Position numbers and translations under genes: made by a program. A stretch of DNA of 33,504 nucleotides. Source: Clostridiaceae bacterium. GTDB lineage: Bacteria; Bacillota; Clostridia; DSM-8532. The stretch is from contig JAAYNA010000189.1 of assembly GCA_012521105.1 (NCBI GenBank), positions 1 through 33,504 of the forward strand, given 5' to 3'. Positions 10,337 to 18,190 of the stretch are shown here, in pieces. The notes below the pieces were generated by a model, which was given only the letters and a program-made list of their open reading frames with translations, was not told where the DNA came from and did no database searches. Numbering within the stretch: position 1 is the first letter of the stretch; every line of letters starts with the position of its first letter.

Positions 10337-10762
10337 CTATGCCGTTTCATTTCCTCTATGAGCCAGATGCAGTAATCTCAAAGGGCATGCCTTAATACAT
10401 AAACCGCATACAAGGCACTCTTCCTTATTAAATGTTAAATAAAAATCTGGAGCAGACATAGAAAGTGCCCTCGAAGGACATACAGATGTACATGCTCCAC
10501 AGTGAACACACTCTTCCTCCTGCCATGTCAGCATACCATTAAACAAGTGGTATTTTATTTCCTGCCCATTAATAAACTGAAGCGCTTTATCAATGCTTTC
10601 CTCTTCTCCTGATAATTCCACAATCAGTTTACCGGTCCTGTTTAAATGAATATCTGCATGAAGAATATTAACTTCAAGCCCAAAATCACGTACCAGTAAA
10701 GTCATCAGGGGGAATGTTACCTTAGAAGGTGGAAATGTTAAACTCACTTTTACTTTTTTCAT
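10337..10762 (-). CDS. NIL-domain 2[4Fe-4S] ferredoxin-like protein, homocysteine synthesis
   Basis: 141 residues. Residues 1-75 form an ACT-like NIL domain (the domain also found at the end of methionine ABC transporter ATPases). The rest carries two 4Fe-4S motifs: Cys85/88/91/95 (CVHCGACTSVCP) and Cys116/119/122/126 (CLVCGLCIKACP). In Methanosarcina the homologue MA1822 is encoded next to the DUF39 protein and supplies electrons or cluster function for homocysteine formation. Here it starts one base after the DUF39 stop, with GAGGGG as ribosome site, so the two proteins are surely co-expressed. Confidence 0.93.
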   Translation of the reverse strand: MKKVKVSLTFPPSKVTFPLMTLLVRDFGLEVNILHADIHLNRTGKLIVELSGEEESIDKALQFINGQEIKYHLFNGMLTWQEEECVHCGACTSVCPSRALSMSAPDFYLTFNKEECLVCGLCIKACPLRLLHLAHRGNETA

Positions 10763-10763
10763 T

Positions 10764-11918
10764 TTAATCCCCTCTTACATCCAGTTTGTTAAGCGGTTTT
10801 GCATTCTGTGGCAGTTTCTCTGCCGGCATGGTCAACAGAAATTCACCCTTTTGTACCTGCATTTTTAGCAACTGGGCAATTTCTCTTGCTTTAACCATAC
10901 TGGATAAAGGTGCTGTAGGTACCTTTTTGTTGTTAATGGTCACAAAACCGCTTCGAAGCTCCTGGTAGGAAACTCTTTGGGAAAAAGAGGTTTTCCCGCT
11001 TTTATCAACAATATTTGTGTAAATATCCTTATCAGACACAGAAGTTTTTACAGCCATATCCTCATCCAGTATCGGAATTGGTATGCCCACTCCAACAAAC
11101 AGCGTTGTTCCGTATTTTTCATATATCGCAGCCCGTACAAAGCTGGTAGACATTTTTTTCATGTCTCCAATCAGGGCTAATGTACCAGCCGGACCAATGG
11201 GTATACCGTTTGGCATCCGTTCTTGCCCTGGATTATGTTGGGTACCCTCAAATGCAACATAACCCTGTGCGCCGCCAATAAATACGCGAGTTCCTATGCC
11301 AATTGTCCGGTATTCGGGATCATTCAACAAAGGACTTAACTGACCCGAAGTACAATATGTAACATTGCCGAATTGGGGTAACAGAGTTCCCATATATGTA
11401 TATATTGTCTTATCGGTTGAATTGGTGGCAGCTGCATAGTTTTGATAGCAATTCCTTGGATTGAACATGTACGCCTGGTTTACATTGTATTTATTTATGG
11501 TTGTTGTAATACTTTTTCTTGGATAGCAGTCGGTTCCATAGCTCTCTGCGTAAAGCCTTATATCTTTGCCATTTATGAAATCTTCTATAACATGGGCTCC
11601 GCCATAAGCCATTCCCTGGCTTTCAGATAATTCGGTTGCACCGATATATGCATCAACTGCTGCAATACCAGCGTAGGCCATAACATCATTAAGCCATACC
11701 CTTGTCATGCGAATGGGTGGAGAAGAATGCCCAAAATTTATAAAAGCGCCGCTTGAACACATTGGACTAAATGTTCCGGTTGTAACCACGTCTACCATTT
11801 GTGCTGCTTTTTTCGGGCCGTTTTCTTCTACTATACCTATCATTTCCTCAGCGGTTACTACAACGGCTTTACCCTCACTAATTTTTTCGTTAATCTCATC
11901 AATTGTTTTTACAGGCAT
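10764..11918 (-). CDS. DUF39 homocysteine biosynthesis protein (COG1900)
   Basis: 384 residues. Homologue of MA1821, the enzyme thought to insert sulfide into aspartate semialdehyde to make homocysteine without O-acylhomoserine, through a protein-bound persulfide. Two cysteines fall at positions 54 (FSPMCSSGAF) and 131 (GTDCYPRKS). From memory these are the numbers of the two important cysteines in MA1821. The CBS pair found in some archaeal homologues is absent. I start at the ATG at 11918 (MPVKTID), which has AGGAG 8 nt upstream. A longer frame from 11987 would add 23 hydrophobic residues that look like a false signal peptide and overlap a leader stem-loop. It heads the DUF39/ferredoxin/UPF0280 operon. 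Confidence 0.93.
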   Translation of the reverse strand: MPVKTIDEINEKISEGKAVVVTAEEMIGIVEENGPKKAAQMVDVVTTGTFSPMCSSGAFINFGHSSPPIRMTRVWLNDVMAYAGIAAVDAYIGATELSESQGMAYGGAHVIEDFINGKDIRLYAESYGTDCYPRKSITTTINKYNVNQAYMFNPRNCYQNYAAATNSTDKTIYTYMGTLLPQFGNVTYCTSGQLSPLLNDPEYRTIGIGTRVFIGGAQGYVAFEGTQHNPGQERMPNGIPIGPAGTLALIGDMKKMSTSFVRAAIYEKYGTTLFVGVGIPIPILDEDMAVKTSVSDKDIYTNIVDKSGKTSFSQRVSYQELRSGFVTINNKKVPTAPLSSMVKAREIAQLLKMQVQKGEFLLTMPAEKLPQNAKPLNKLDVRGD

Positions 11919-11976
11919 ATCTATCGCTCCTATTGATCCTGATTCACTGGCTGCAATTAAAGCTAATAACACAATA

Positions 11977-11994
11977 AGGCTCATCATTGAGCTT
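11977..11994 (-). promoter_or_regulatory. Leader stem-loop before the DUF39 operon
   Basis: GCTCA (11979-11983) pairs with TGAGC (11988-11992), extended by a G-T and an A-T pair, with a 4-nt loop. It lies at the start of the transcript expected from the promoter at 12006-12033. After the stem the minus strand reads CTTATTGTGTTATT, which is T-rich. It could be a simple 5' stabiliser or a weak attenuator. No known riboswitch fits. Confidence 0.35.
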
Positions 11995-12005
11995 TATTAT
12001 TAAAC

Positions 12006-12033
12006 ATTATATCAGTAATTTGAGAATTTGCAA
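12006..12033 (-). promoter_or_regulatory. Sigma-A promoter of the DUF39 operon
   Basis: On the minus strand TTGCAA (12033-12028), a 16-nt spacer, then a perfect TATAAT (12011-12006). The predicted start is near 11999, giving a leader of about 80 nt before the chosen ATG at 11918. This start site supports the shorter DUF39 reading frame. Confidence 0.7.
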
Positions 12034-12039
12034 TAAAAC

Positions 12040-12054
12040 CTGCCTTTGTGGCAG
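12040..12054 (-). terminator. Possible weak terminator of the HAD hydrolase gene
   Basis: A 5-bp stem CTGCC/GGCAG with a 5-nt loop, followed on the minus strand by GTTTTATTG. It lies 14 nt after the HAD gene stop. The stem is short and read-through into the DUF39 operon is quite possible. Confidence 0.4.
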
Positions 12055-12067
12055 TGCCTGGCCCTTA

Positions 12068-12670
12068 CTATAAAATTTTAAACTTCTTTAATTCCTGTTT
12101 CAAAGATGCAGGATCTTTAAACACAATTCCCTCAATGCCAAGTTCCCTTGCAGCCGAAATATTTACCGGAGTATCATCTATGAAAATGCATTCAGCAGGG
12201 TTTAAAGAAAATTTCTGAAGCATTTTTACATATATTTCCCGTTCGGGTTTTAACAGGCCATAGTGGGACGATATAAAAATACCGTCGAAAAATTCGAAAA
12301 AACTGTATTTCCTGAAAACCTTGTCGTATGCCTCTTTATGAAAATTCGACAGAAGAAAGAGATTATAGCCTTTCATTTTTAATTCTTTCAGAAGCTCCAC
12401 GTTATCTTCAATAGGTGTCATTATTTCCACCCAGTTATATAAAAGGTATTCTATATCTTTAGCGTAACTTTTGCATTCACTGGCCATTATACGTACTGCA
12501 TCTTCATAATTAACAGTTCCCCGATCCAGGTCAAGCCAGATTTTGCTGCCAAACACCGACTGGTACAGAATTTGTGATTTTTCACCCTTACCGTAAAGCT
12601 CATGCAGGTAGTCCTCGGGCTCAAATGTTAAAAGCACTCTTCCCAAATCGAAAATTGCTGATTTTATCAT
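12068..12670 (-). CDS. HAD-superfamily hydrolase (subfamily IA, YihX-like)
   Basis: 200-residue phosphatase of the haloacid dehalogenase fold, likely acting on a small phosphorylated metabolite. Nucleophile Asp8 is in FDLGRVL; the usual second Asp is replaced by Gly10, as in the YihX/FDLGNVL branch. Motif II is Ser108 (LLSNF), motif III Lys141 (LKPE), and motif IV Asp165-Asp166 (FIDDTPVN). A helical cap lies at about 16-85. The substrate cannot be told. The ATG at 12670 has GAGGAG 7 nt upstream. It stands alone, divergent from the ZorA-like operon. Confidence 0.92.
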   Translation of the reverse strand: MIKSAIFDLGRVLLTFEPEDYLHELYGKGEKSQILYQSVFGSKIWLDLDRGTVNYEDAVRIMASECKSYAKDIEYLLYNWVEIMTPIEDNVELLKELKMKGYNLFLLSNFHKEAYDKVFRKYSFFEFFDGIFISSHYGLLKPEREIYVKMLQKFSLNPAECIFIDDTPVNISAARELGIEGIVFKDPASLKQELKKFKIL

Positions 12671-12836
12671 TATATCTCCTCACACTATAATTATTTTTTT
12701 GACATTGTAACACATTATATTGTATTCACCCCTTTATGGGAACATTTTTTAGTAAAAATAAGTCTTATATTAAAAATAATAAGTGGTGTATGTTGGTATA
12801 TTTTAATTCATTTGTAACGTGTTCGTATGAAAAATA

Positions 12837-12845
12837 TGCTATACT
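12837..12845 (+). promoter_or_regulatory. Extended -10 promoter of the ZorAB-like operon
   Basis: TGCTATACT: a TG dinucleotide (12837-12838), one base, then TATACT (12840-12845), 81 nt before the GTG start. I see no good -35 at 16-18 nt spacing, which is common for extended -10 promoters. It lies in the 250-nt divergent gap with the HAD gene. Confidence 0.5.
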
Positions 12846-12926
12846 TATTCTATTAACAGAAATTAGTGCTGAAACACTGTAGAGCATTATCCTAAGTGGA
12901 TTTTAAATTGAAAGGTGTGATTGGAA

Positions 12927-14396
12927 GTGTCTGATACTTTATTTAATATCTATCAGCAGGTCCGCGGCTTTGGTATGTACATAATAATTACCACTTTTGT
13001 AATTTTTGTTGTGGCTTTTATTGCAAACCTGATAATTCGTAGAAGGTATCTTATTATTCTTGACGATTTGCTTGACTGGCATAGAAAAAAAGAAGCTACC
13101 TTCCATTCGGACATATTAAACAGGATTGTTGAGGAATACAGAATTACAGCAGTTGAAAGTTACAGCGAGGTAAATACTCAGGCAATAATTGAAAAAAACT
13201 TTAATTTACGTCTAAGGGGCCTTGCCTTAGGCGAACGATTCATAAAAAATACCAATACCCTTCTAATCACACTGGGCCTGTTTGGAACTTTTGTAGGGCT
13301 AACTACCGCAGTTGCAGAGCTTGCAGGAATATTCACCAATATGGATATTTCCGATCTCATTGAAAACGCCGGAATGCAACAGCTTATCAGCCACCTTATA
13401 GGCTCTCTTGAAGGAATGTCTGTGGCATTTGTTACAAGTCTGGTGGGTGTAGGATGTTCTATTATACTGACAATTCTTCTTACAATATTCAGTGCCGCAG
13501 AGGCCAGAGAAAATTTAATGGTGCAGATTGAAGAATACCTCGATAATACAATAGCTCTGGTTGTGTCACAGGATAAGGAAACTGAATATACCATGATGAA
13601 CAACATTTTAAGAGAAACCTTTATGGAGTTCGGTGACAAAATTCAGGCTTCATTAAGAAATACGGTAGAAAAATTCGGAGAAAAGCTGACCACCGTTGTC
13701 ATGGATGTTAATGTTTCAAGCCAGACCCTTGATGCAACCGTTGATAAATTTGATGCTTCCCTTGCTAATTTTGCTTCAAATATGAAGGACCTGAACGAAT
13801 TTAACATAAATATGCGCAACAATATAGAAAGAATGGATGTGAACTTCATTAAAGTTGCCGAAGCTCTTACAAAGGCTTCGGATATTGTAGTAGAGAATTA
13901 TAACAGTATTGAAAATTTCTCTAAAAATATTCGTGAAGCTGCCGATGAAATGACTCAATATAACAGTCAGCTTGTTAGTGATATCAGCCAGCTTGTAAGT
14001 GAGATATCCTCCACCGTTCAGGTTGTGGAAAAACTTGCAGGGGCAATGGACACAAACATGCAGCAGCATACCAGGGATCTGGAGGTTTACCAGGAGCACT
14101 TTACAAAAGTCATGATGAAAATAAACGACGAAATTAAAGAATTTGGTCACCTTGCTGCAACATCTTTTTCCGAAGCCCTGAATAAAGCAAGCTCGGAAAT
14201 GAGTGAAAAGGTGAAGTTTTCCATAGAAGAAAGCTTAAACGGCATACTTCAGCTTTTAGACCAATTCCGTGAAAACCAGGTTCATTTTGCAAAAACAATT
14301 GCGTCCCTTCCTGAACAGGTTCTGACATATAATCAGGTTGCAGCTGCAAAGATAGATCGCCAACTTGAGGAAATAAGGGGAATAACTGTAAAATAA
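12927..14396 (+). CDS. MotA/TolQ/ExbB-family channel with long coiled-coil tail (ZorA-like)
   Basis: 489 residues. Membrane segments lie at about 17-37, 110-132 and 165-188. The second and third carry the family signatures GLFGTFVGLT and GMSVAFVTSLVGVG that form the ion-channel ring. Unlike MotA or ExbB, a tail of about 300 residues follows (189-489), predicted helical with heptads and methyl-accepting-like Asn/Ser/Asp repeats; it should project into the cytoplasm. This plan matches ZorA of Zorya anti-phage motors. I take the GTG at 12927 because AAGGTG sits 9 nt upstream; an in-frame TTG at 12921 is closer to that site. It is the first gene of an operon with a MotB/OmpA-like partner. A non-defence envelope role is an open alternative. 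Confidence 0.85.
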   Translation: MSDTLFNIYQQVRGFGMYIIITTFVIFVVAFIANLIIRRRYLIILDDLLDWHRKKEATFHSDILNRIVEEYRITAVESYSEVNTQAIIEKNFNLRLRGLALGERFIKNTNTLLITLGLFGTFVGLTTAVAELAGIFTNMDISDLIENAGMQQLISHLIGSLEGMSVAFVTSLVGVGCSIILTILLTIFSAAEARENLMVQIEEYLDNTIALVVSQDKETEYTMMNNILRETFMEFGDKIQASLRNTVEKFGEKLTTVVMDVNVSSQTLDATVDKFDASLANFASNMKDLNEFNINMRNNIERMDVNFIKVAEALTKASDIVVENYNSIENFSKNIREAADEMTQYNSQLVSDISQLVSEISSTVQVVEKLAGAMDTNMQQHTRDLEVYQEHFTKVMMKINDEIKEFGHLAATSFSEALNKASSEMSEKVKFSIEESLNGILQLLDQFRENQVHFAKTIASLPEQVLTYNQVAAAKIDRQLEEIRGITVK

Positions 14397-14427
14397 CAGG
14401 ATTTGTAGTGAAGGGGTGTAGTATAAG

Positions 14428-15399
14428 ATGAAAGTTAGGAACCGAAATTTTAGAAAGCCTGAGGAAGCAGAACATTTCTGGCCCTCCTTTACAGATGTTA
14501 TGTCCACTATAGTCCTTGTACTGTTTTTTCTTGTGTTTTTAGCCTATTTCCAGCAAATGTTTTCGGTTTCAATCTGGAATGAGAGGCTAAACAAGGCGAA
14601 GGCAGAGCTTTTGGCCACCGAAGATGAATTAAGACTTGCAGGAGAGGAACTGGAACTTAAAAAACTTGAAATCTCAGACAAAGAGGATGCTCTCCGCATA
14701 ATGCAGAATGAGGCTGAAAAACTAAAAGCTGAAGTGGAACAGGGAAAACGCGAACTGGCAGTTTCTCTTGAAAAGTTACTGGAACAGGAAAAGATAATAG
14801 CAAACAGTAACAGAGAGCTGGGTGAACTCAGAGGAAAACTTCAAAATATTTCGGTTTTAAGGCTAAGTATTCTTGAAGAGGTTAAAAAATCTATTGAGGA
14901 TGAAATCGGAACCTCCACCACTCCCGACGGAGAACCGTTGGTAGCTATCGACAGTAACGCTAACCTTATTATCAACAATCAGCTTCTTTTTGCTAAGAAA
15001 TCTGCAGATATATCCACCGAAGGTCAGGCACTGTTAAGCCGTTTTGCCGTAGCATTTGAAAGAATACTTGACGACAAAAACATACGTGATTATATTGATT
15101 CAATTAATATAGAAGGCCATGCCGATGTAGACGGATCATACCAAAGTAATTATGCACTGTCATGCGAGCGGGCTTATGCTGTAATAAATACAATGATGGC
15201 GAAAAATCCCTCTCTTGAGCAAAAGTATGGAGAGTATTTCGCAGCAACGGGTTTTTCTGAATTTCGTCCTATAGACCCCGGTTTGTCTGAGGCAGCCAAA
15301 ACAAAAAACCGCCGTATTCAAATTTCAATAACCATTAAAGACACCCATGTACAGAACATAATTCAGGAATACCTTGAAGAAGTCAATATTGGTGAATAG
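14428..15399 (+). CDS. MotB/OmpA-like stator partner with coiled-coil stalk (ZorB-like)
   Basis: 323 residues. A single membrane helix (about 24-46) is preceded by SFTDVMST, whose Asp23 corresponds to the proton-binding Asp of MotB. A long charged coiled coil (50-155) leads to an OmpA-C-like peptidoglycan-binding domain (about 180-300) with IEGHAD (228-233), NYALSCERA (241-249) and NRRIQI (294-299). It would pair with the preceding channel to make an ion-driven motor anchored to the cell wall. Compared with ZorB the stalk between membrane and wall domain is longer, which may suit a thick Gram-positive wall. The ATG at 14428 has AAGGGG about 11 nt upstream; the gap to the first gene is 31 nt. 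Confidence 0.88.
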   Translation: MKVRNRNFRKPEEAEHFWPSFTDVMSTIVLVLFFLVFLAYFQQMFSVSIWNERLNKAKAELLATEDELRLAGEELELKKLEISDKEDALRIMQNEAEKLKAEVEQGKRELAVSLEKLLEQEKIIANSNRELGELRGKLQNISVLRLSILEEVKKSIEDEIGTSTTPDGEPLVAIDSNANLIINNQLLFAKKSADISTEGQALLSRFAVAFERILDDKNIRDYIDSINIEGHADVDGSYQSNYALSCERAYAVINTMMAKNPSLEQKYGEYFAATGFSEFRPIDPGLSEAAKTKNRRIQISITIKDTHVQNIIQEYLEEVNIGE

Positions 15400-15420
15400 A
15401 TAAATTTTGGGAGGATACCG

Positions 15421-16377
15421 ATGGATCTGAAATTACGTTTGGACATCCGTACGATTAAGTTCCAGGATTATGTCCGCAGAAAGCCTGACAGACCTTTCGG
15501 CTACTACGGGCTTGGAATTCAATATATGCTTGCCGGTAAAACCAATTTGGCAGACAAAATGTTTACTCAGGCACTTAAAAAAGATCCTGGCCATGTTCCC
15601 GCAAAATTAGGCAAACTTGAGATACTTCTTATAGAAGAAAAATATACAGCTGCCGCACGGTACTACCATAAAAACAGCGATTGTTTTCAAAGAAAAAAAA
15701 TATATATGAAGCGTGTATGCAGCATAGTAAGCAATATTTATTTATTGCGCAGTTTCTCGGCTTATTTAGGAAAATTACGCTCTGTTTTTGCCTTTGACGA
15801 AAAAATAGGAGCACTTCAAAAAATGTTTAATAACAATACAAAAAACCCCGTTGTTAATATTCTTCTTTCCATGTATTTTCTGAAAAAGGAAAAGCACGAC
15901 GAAAGAGCATTCACATTATACAACTTATGCATATACATGGATGGCATTATTGACAGACTCAGGTGGGATCTTGTTCGGGCAGTATCTAAAAAGCAGCCTG
16001 CAGTTTTAAGGGATGTTAAAATTGCAGATCTTTTTCAGTCAATACCTGATAACGCATATAGAACTGACTATGTAAATTTCCTGCTTACCTGCTTTATGGC
16101 GCAGCAGGATACGGAAAAGGTAATGAATTCATTTTCCAATCTCAATGAAAGGCAATTAGTCCCCAGCAAAAAAGCCATGTGGGAATATATTAATTTCTGT
16201 AATAACAGGAATGTCTGGAATTCTACCGTGGCATCGTACTGCCAGAAGCTTATTGAAAGTGGCTGGGTTAACAGTTACCTGTCACAAACAGCAGTTCAGC
16301 TGAAAGATAAAGGTATTATAGATCCCGGCAACAGGATCTTTAGAATCCTGTCACTGTACGGCTATTATGATGCTTAA
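15421..16377 (+). CDS. TPR-containing protein, third gene of the ZorAB-like operon
   Basis: 318 residues, soluble, no signal peptide or membrane segment, many Lys and aromatic residues. At least one clear tetratricopeptide unit is visible at about 25-60 (FGYYGLGIQYMLAGKTNLA, then ALKKDPGH), and weaker helical repeats continue to the C-terminus. TPRs are protein-binding scaffolds, so this is the likely adaptor or effector of the motor formed by the two genes before it. It shows no nuclease, helicase or ATPase motif, so it is not ZorC, ZorD, ZorE or a known Zorya effector as far as I can see. GGGAGG lies just before the ATG, and the gap to the ZorB-like gene is 21 nt. Confidence 0.85.
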   Translation: MDLKLRLDIRTIKFQDYVRRKPDRPFGYYGLGIQYMLAGKTNLADKMFTQALKKDPGHVPAKLGKLEILLIEEKYTAAARYYHKNSDCFQRKKIYMKRVCSIVSNIYLLRSFSAYLGKLRSVFAFDEKIGALQKMFNNNTKNPVVNILLSMYFLKKEKHDERAFTLYNLCIYMDGIIDRLRWDLVRAVSKKQPAVLRDVKIADLFQSIPDNAYRTDYVNFLLTCFMAQQDTEKVMNSFSNLNERQLVPSKKAMWEYINFCNNRNVWNSTVASYCQKLIESGWVNSYLSQTAVQLKDKGIIDPGNRIFRILSLYGYYDA

Positions 16378-16440
16378 ATCTATTTTAAGCTCATGCATCC
16401 CTGTTTTTGTCCCAGCCCTTACTTTCTTATACTGCTTTAT

Positions 16441-17595
16441 TTAATCATGTCTGGCATTTGCTTTTATAATCTCTACTATCAGCGCAGCAGCTTTAGTCAT
16501 GTCTGAAATGGCTATCTGTTCCTTTGTTCCGTGTACATTTGTCATACCCACACTTAAATTTACAGCAGGAATACCTTTGGTGTTTAGAATGTTGGTATCA
16601 CTTCCTCCTCCCGTAGATTGGGGCAATAATGGAAGATTCAATGCATCTGTTGCCTTTTTTAACAAGCCCATAATGGGATGAGTCTCAGGGATAAAATAGC
16701 CTCCGTAAGCCCTTTTAACTTCGATTTGAACTGTAGCCTTTTCCTTCTCCACACTGTTTTTGAAAGATTCTACCCACCGATTGGTATACTCGTCAAGTTT
16801 TTGTTCGCTTATACTTCTTAACTCCCCATCAATAATTACTTCGTCGGGAACAATATTGGTGGCTCTTCCGCCTTTAATCATACCTAAATTGCAAGTGCTT
16901 TCCTCATCAATTCTTCCCATAAAAGGCAAATTGGAAACAGCAACGGACGCCGCACGAATGGCATTAATCCCTTCCTCAGGACTAACTCCTGCATGAGCTG
17001 CCTTACCCTTAACCTTAAACTGTATCTTATTATGATAGGGGGCTTTTATAGCAACAGTTCCAATAGGTCCTCCTTCATCCAATACAAAGGCATATTTGGC
17101 CGGTATTCCGGAGGTATCAAGTGCCTTCGCTCCATACAAACCGGTTTCTTCAGCAATTGAAAATACAGCGTATATGTCACCATGGGATACTTTTTCTTCA
17201 TCAAGGATATTAATAGCTTCCAATATACATGCAACCCCCGCAAGGTCATCACCGCCAAGTACCGTTGTGCCATCACTTGTAATGATATCACCGTTTATCA
17301 CCGGGACTTTACCCCTGCCTGGCTCAACGGTATCCATATGCGCCATGAAAAGCAAAGGTGGGGCCTCGACATTTCCCGGAATCTTTACGATAACGTTACC
17401 TGCGTTTCCGTTAATTGCTTCCCCGGCACTGTCTTCCTCTGGCCGGTACCCTAATTCTTCAAGTTTCCTTTTTATAAGATCTGCCATCTGCCTTTCGTTA
17501 CCAGATGTACTGTCAGTTCTGACCAGTTGGCAAAAAGTTTCCACAAGCCTTTTAGTATTTACACTAAACTTATTGCTGTTTAAATTACTGCTCAT
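16441..17595 (-). CDS. M20-family metallopeptidase (peptidase T-like)
   Basis: 384-residue zinc exopeptidase, probably a cytosolic tri- or dipeptidase. Metal ligands and catalytic residues are in place: His86 and Asp88 (MAHMDTVEP), bridging Asp116/117 (GGDDLAG), Glu149/Glu150 (IAEETGLYG), Asp173 (LDEGG) and the last His in VHGTKE near residue 353. The dimerisation lid (about 190-300, KAAHAGVSPEEG) is complete. It resembles the PepT2-type enzymes of clostridia. The ATG at 17595 has GAAGGTG upstream. It is the last gene of a minus-strand run beginning at zapA, 54 nt after dut. Confidence 0.93.
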   Translation of the reverse strand: MSSNLNSNKFSVNTKRLVETFCQLVRTDSTSGNERQMADLIKRKLEELGYRPEEDSAGEAINGNAGNVIVKIPGNVEAPPLLFMAHMDTVEPGRGKVPVINGDIITSDGTTVLGGDDLAGVACILEAINILDEEKVSHGDIYAVFSIAEETGLYGAKALDTSGIPAKYAFVLDEGGPIGTVAIKAPYHNKIQFKVKGKAAHAGVSPEEGINAIRAASVAVSNLPFMGRIDEESTCNLGMIKGGRATNIVPDEVIIDGELRSISEQKLDEYTNRWVESFKNSVEKEKATVQIEVKRAYGGYFIPETHPIMGLLKKATDALNLPLLPQSTGGGSDTNILNTKGIPAVNLSVGMTNVHGTKEQIAISDMTKAAALIVEIIKANARHD

Positions 17596-17649
17596 TTTTT
17601 ACACCTTCCCTCTAAATACTATCGTATAAAATTCTATGATTTACTTATT

Positions 17650-18150
17650 TCATCCATTAATACCTGTAGAGCCAAAACCACCACCACGATTTGTTCCAAT
17701 ATCGTTAACAGAATCAACTATTTTTAACCTCATCCTGGGCACTTCCTGCAGGACCAGTTGTGCAATTCTGTCACCTTTTTTAATATGATATATACCCTGT
17801 TTATTTCCACTGCTGTCAACTGCATAATACTCGTTATTATCTCCCGGTCCGACAGATATATTGGTTACGATTATACCCAGCTCATCCCTGTACCCGGCGT
17901 CTATGGTTCCGGGTGAGTTTGCTATTCGTAAAGGCGTTTTCAGTGAGATTCCGCTACGGGGGCGTACCTGGATTTCGTAACCGGGTGGTATGGCTAATTT
18001 TAATCCGGTGGGAACAATAACGGTCTCACCTGGCCCGATTACTACATCCTCGGCGGCGCATACATCCATACCCGCATCCCATTCATTCTGATATTCAGGT
18101 AATTTTACACCTTCTCTGCATATTTCCACTGCAACTTCAATTTCTTTCAT
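17650..18150 (-). CDS. dut: dUTP diphosphatase (dUTPase)
   Basis: Hydrolyses dUTP to dUMP and pyrophosphate, keeping uracil out of DNA and feeding dTMP synthesis. All five trimeric dUTPase motifs occur in order: AGMDVCA (26-32), PRSGIS (64-69), GTIDAGYRDELG (81-92), GDRIAQLVL (126-134) and RGGGFGSTG (155-163). Between motifs III and IV there is an insert of about 20 residues (100-121) relative to the usual form. I start at the ATG at 18150 (MKEIEV); a TTG at 18159 in frame is too close to the GGGG ribosome site. It follows the U32 gene by 40 nt. Confidence 0.95.
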   Translation of the reverse strand: MKEIEVAVEICREGVKLPEYQNEWDAGMDVCAAEDVVIGPGETVIVPTGLKLAIPPGYEIQVRPRSGISLKTPLRIANSPGTIDAGYRDELGIIVTNISVGPGDNNEYYAVDSSGNKQGIYHIKKGDRIAQLVLQEVPRMRLKIVDSVNDIGTNRGGGFGSTGING

Positions 18151-18190
18151 AATTATCAAACCCCATTCTGTATATGAAATAATTTAATTA

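Noticed and set aside
11919..11987. Upstream extension of the DUF39 gene that would add a hydrophobic N-terminus like a signal peptide
   Set aside because: The ATG at 11918 has an ideal ribosome site, the extension overlaps the leader stem-loop, and the protein family is cytosolic.
12684..12710. TTACAA and TATAGT boxes upstream of the HAD gene on the minus strand
   Set aside because: Spacing is 15 nt and the start of transcription would fall inside the ribosome binding site.
13178..13639. Long minus-strand reading frames inside the ZorA-like gene (also 13776-14150 and 14134-14475)
   Set aside because: They are antisense shadows of well-supported genes with no ribosome sites or recognisable domains.
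12927..16377. Flagellar stator (motAB) interpretation of the motor operon
   Set aside because: No flagellar genes are near, the first protein has a long coiled-coil tail absent from MotA, and a TPR gene follows.
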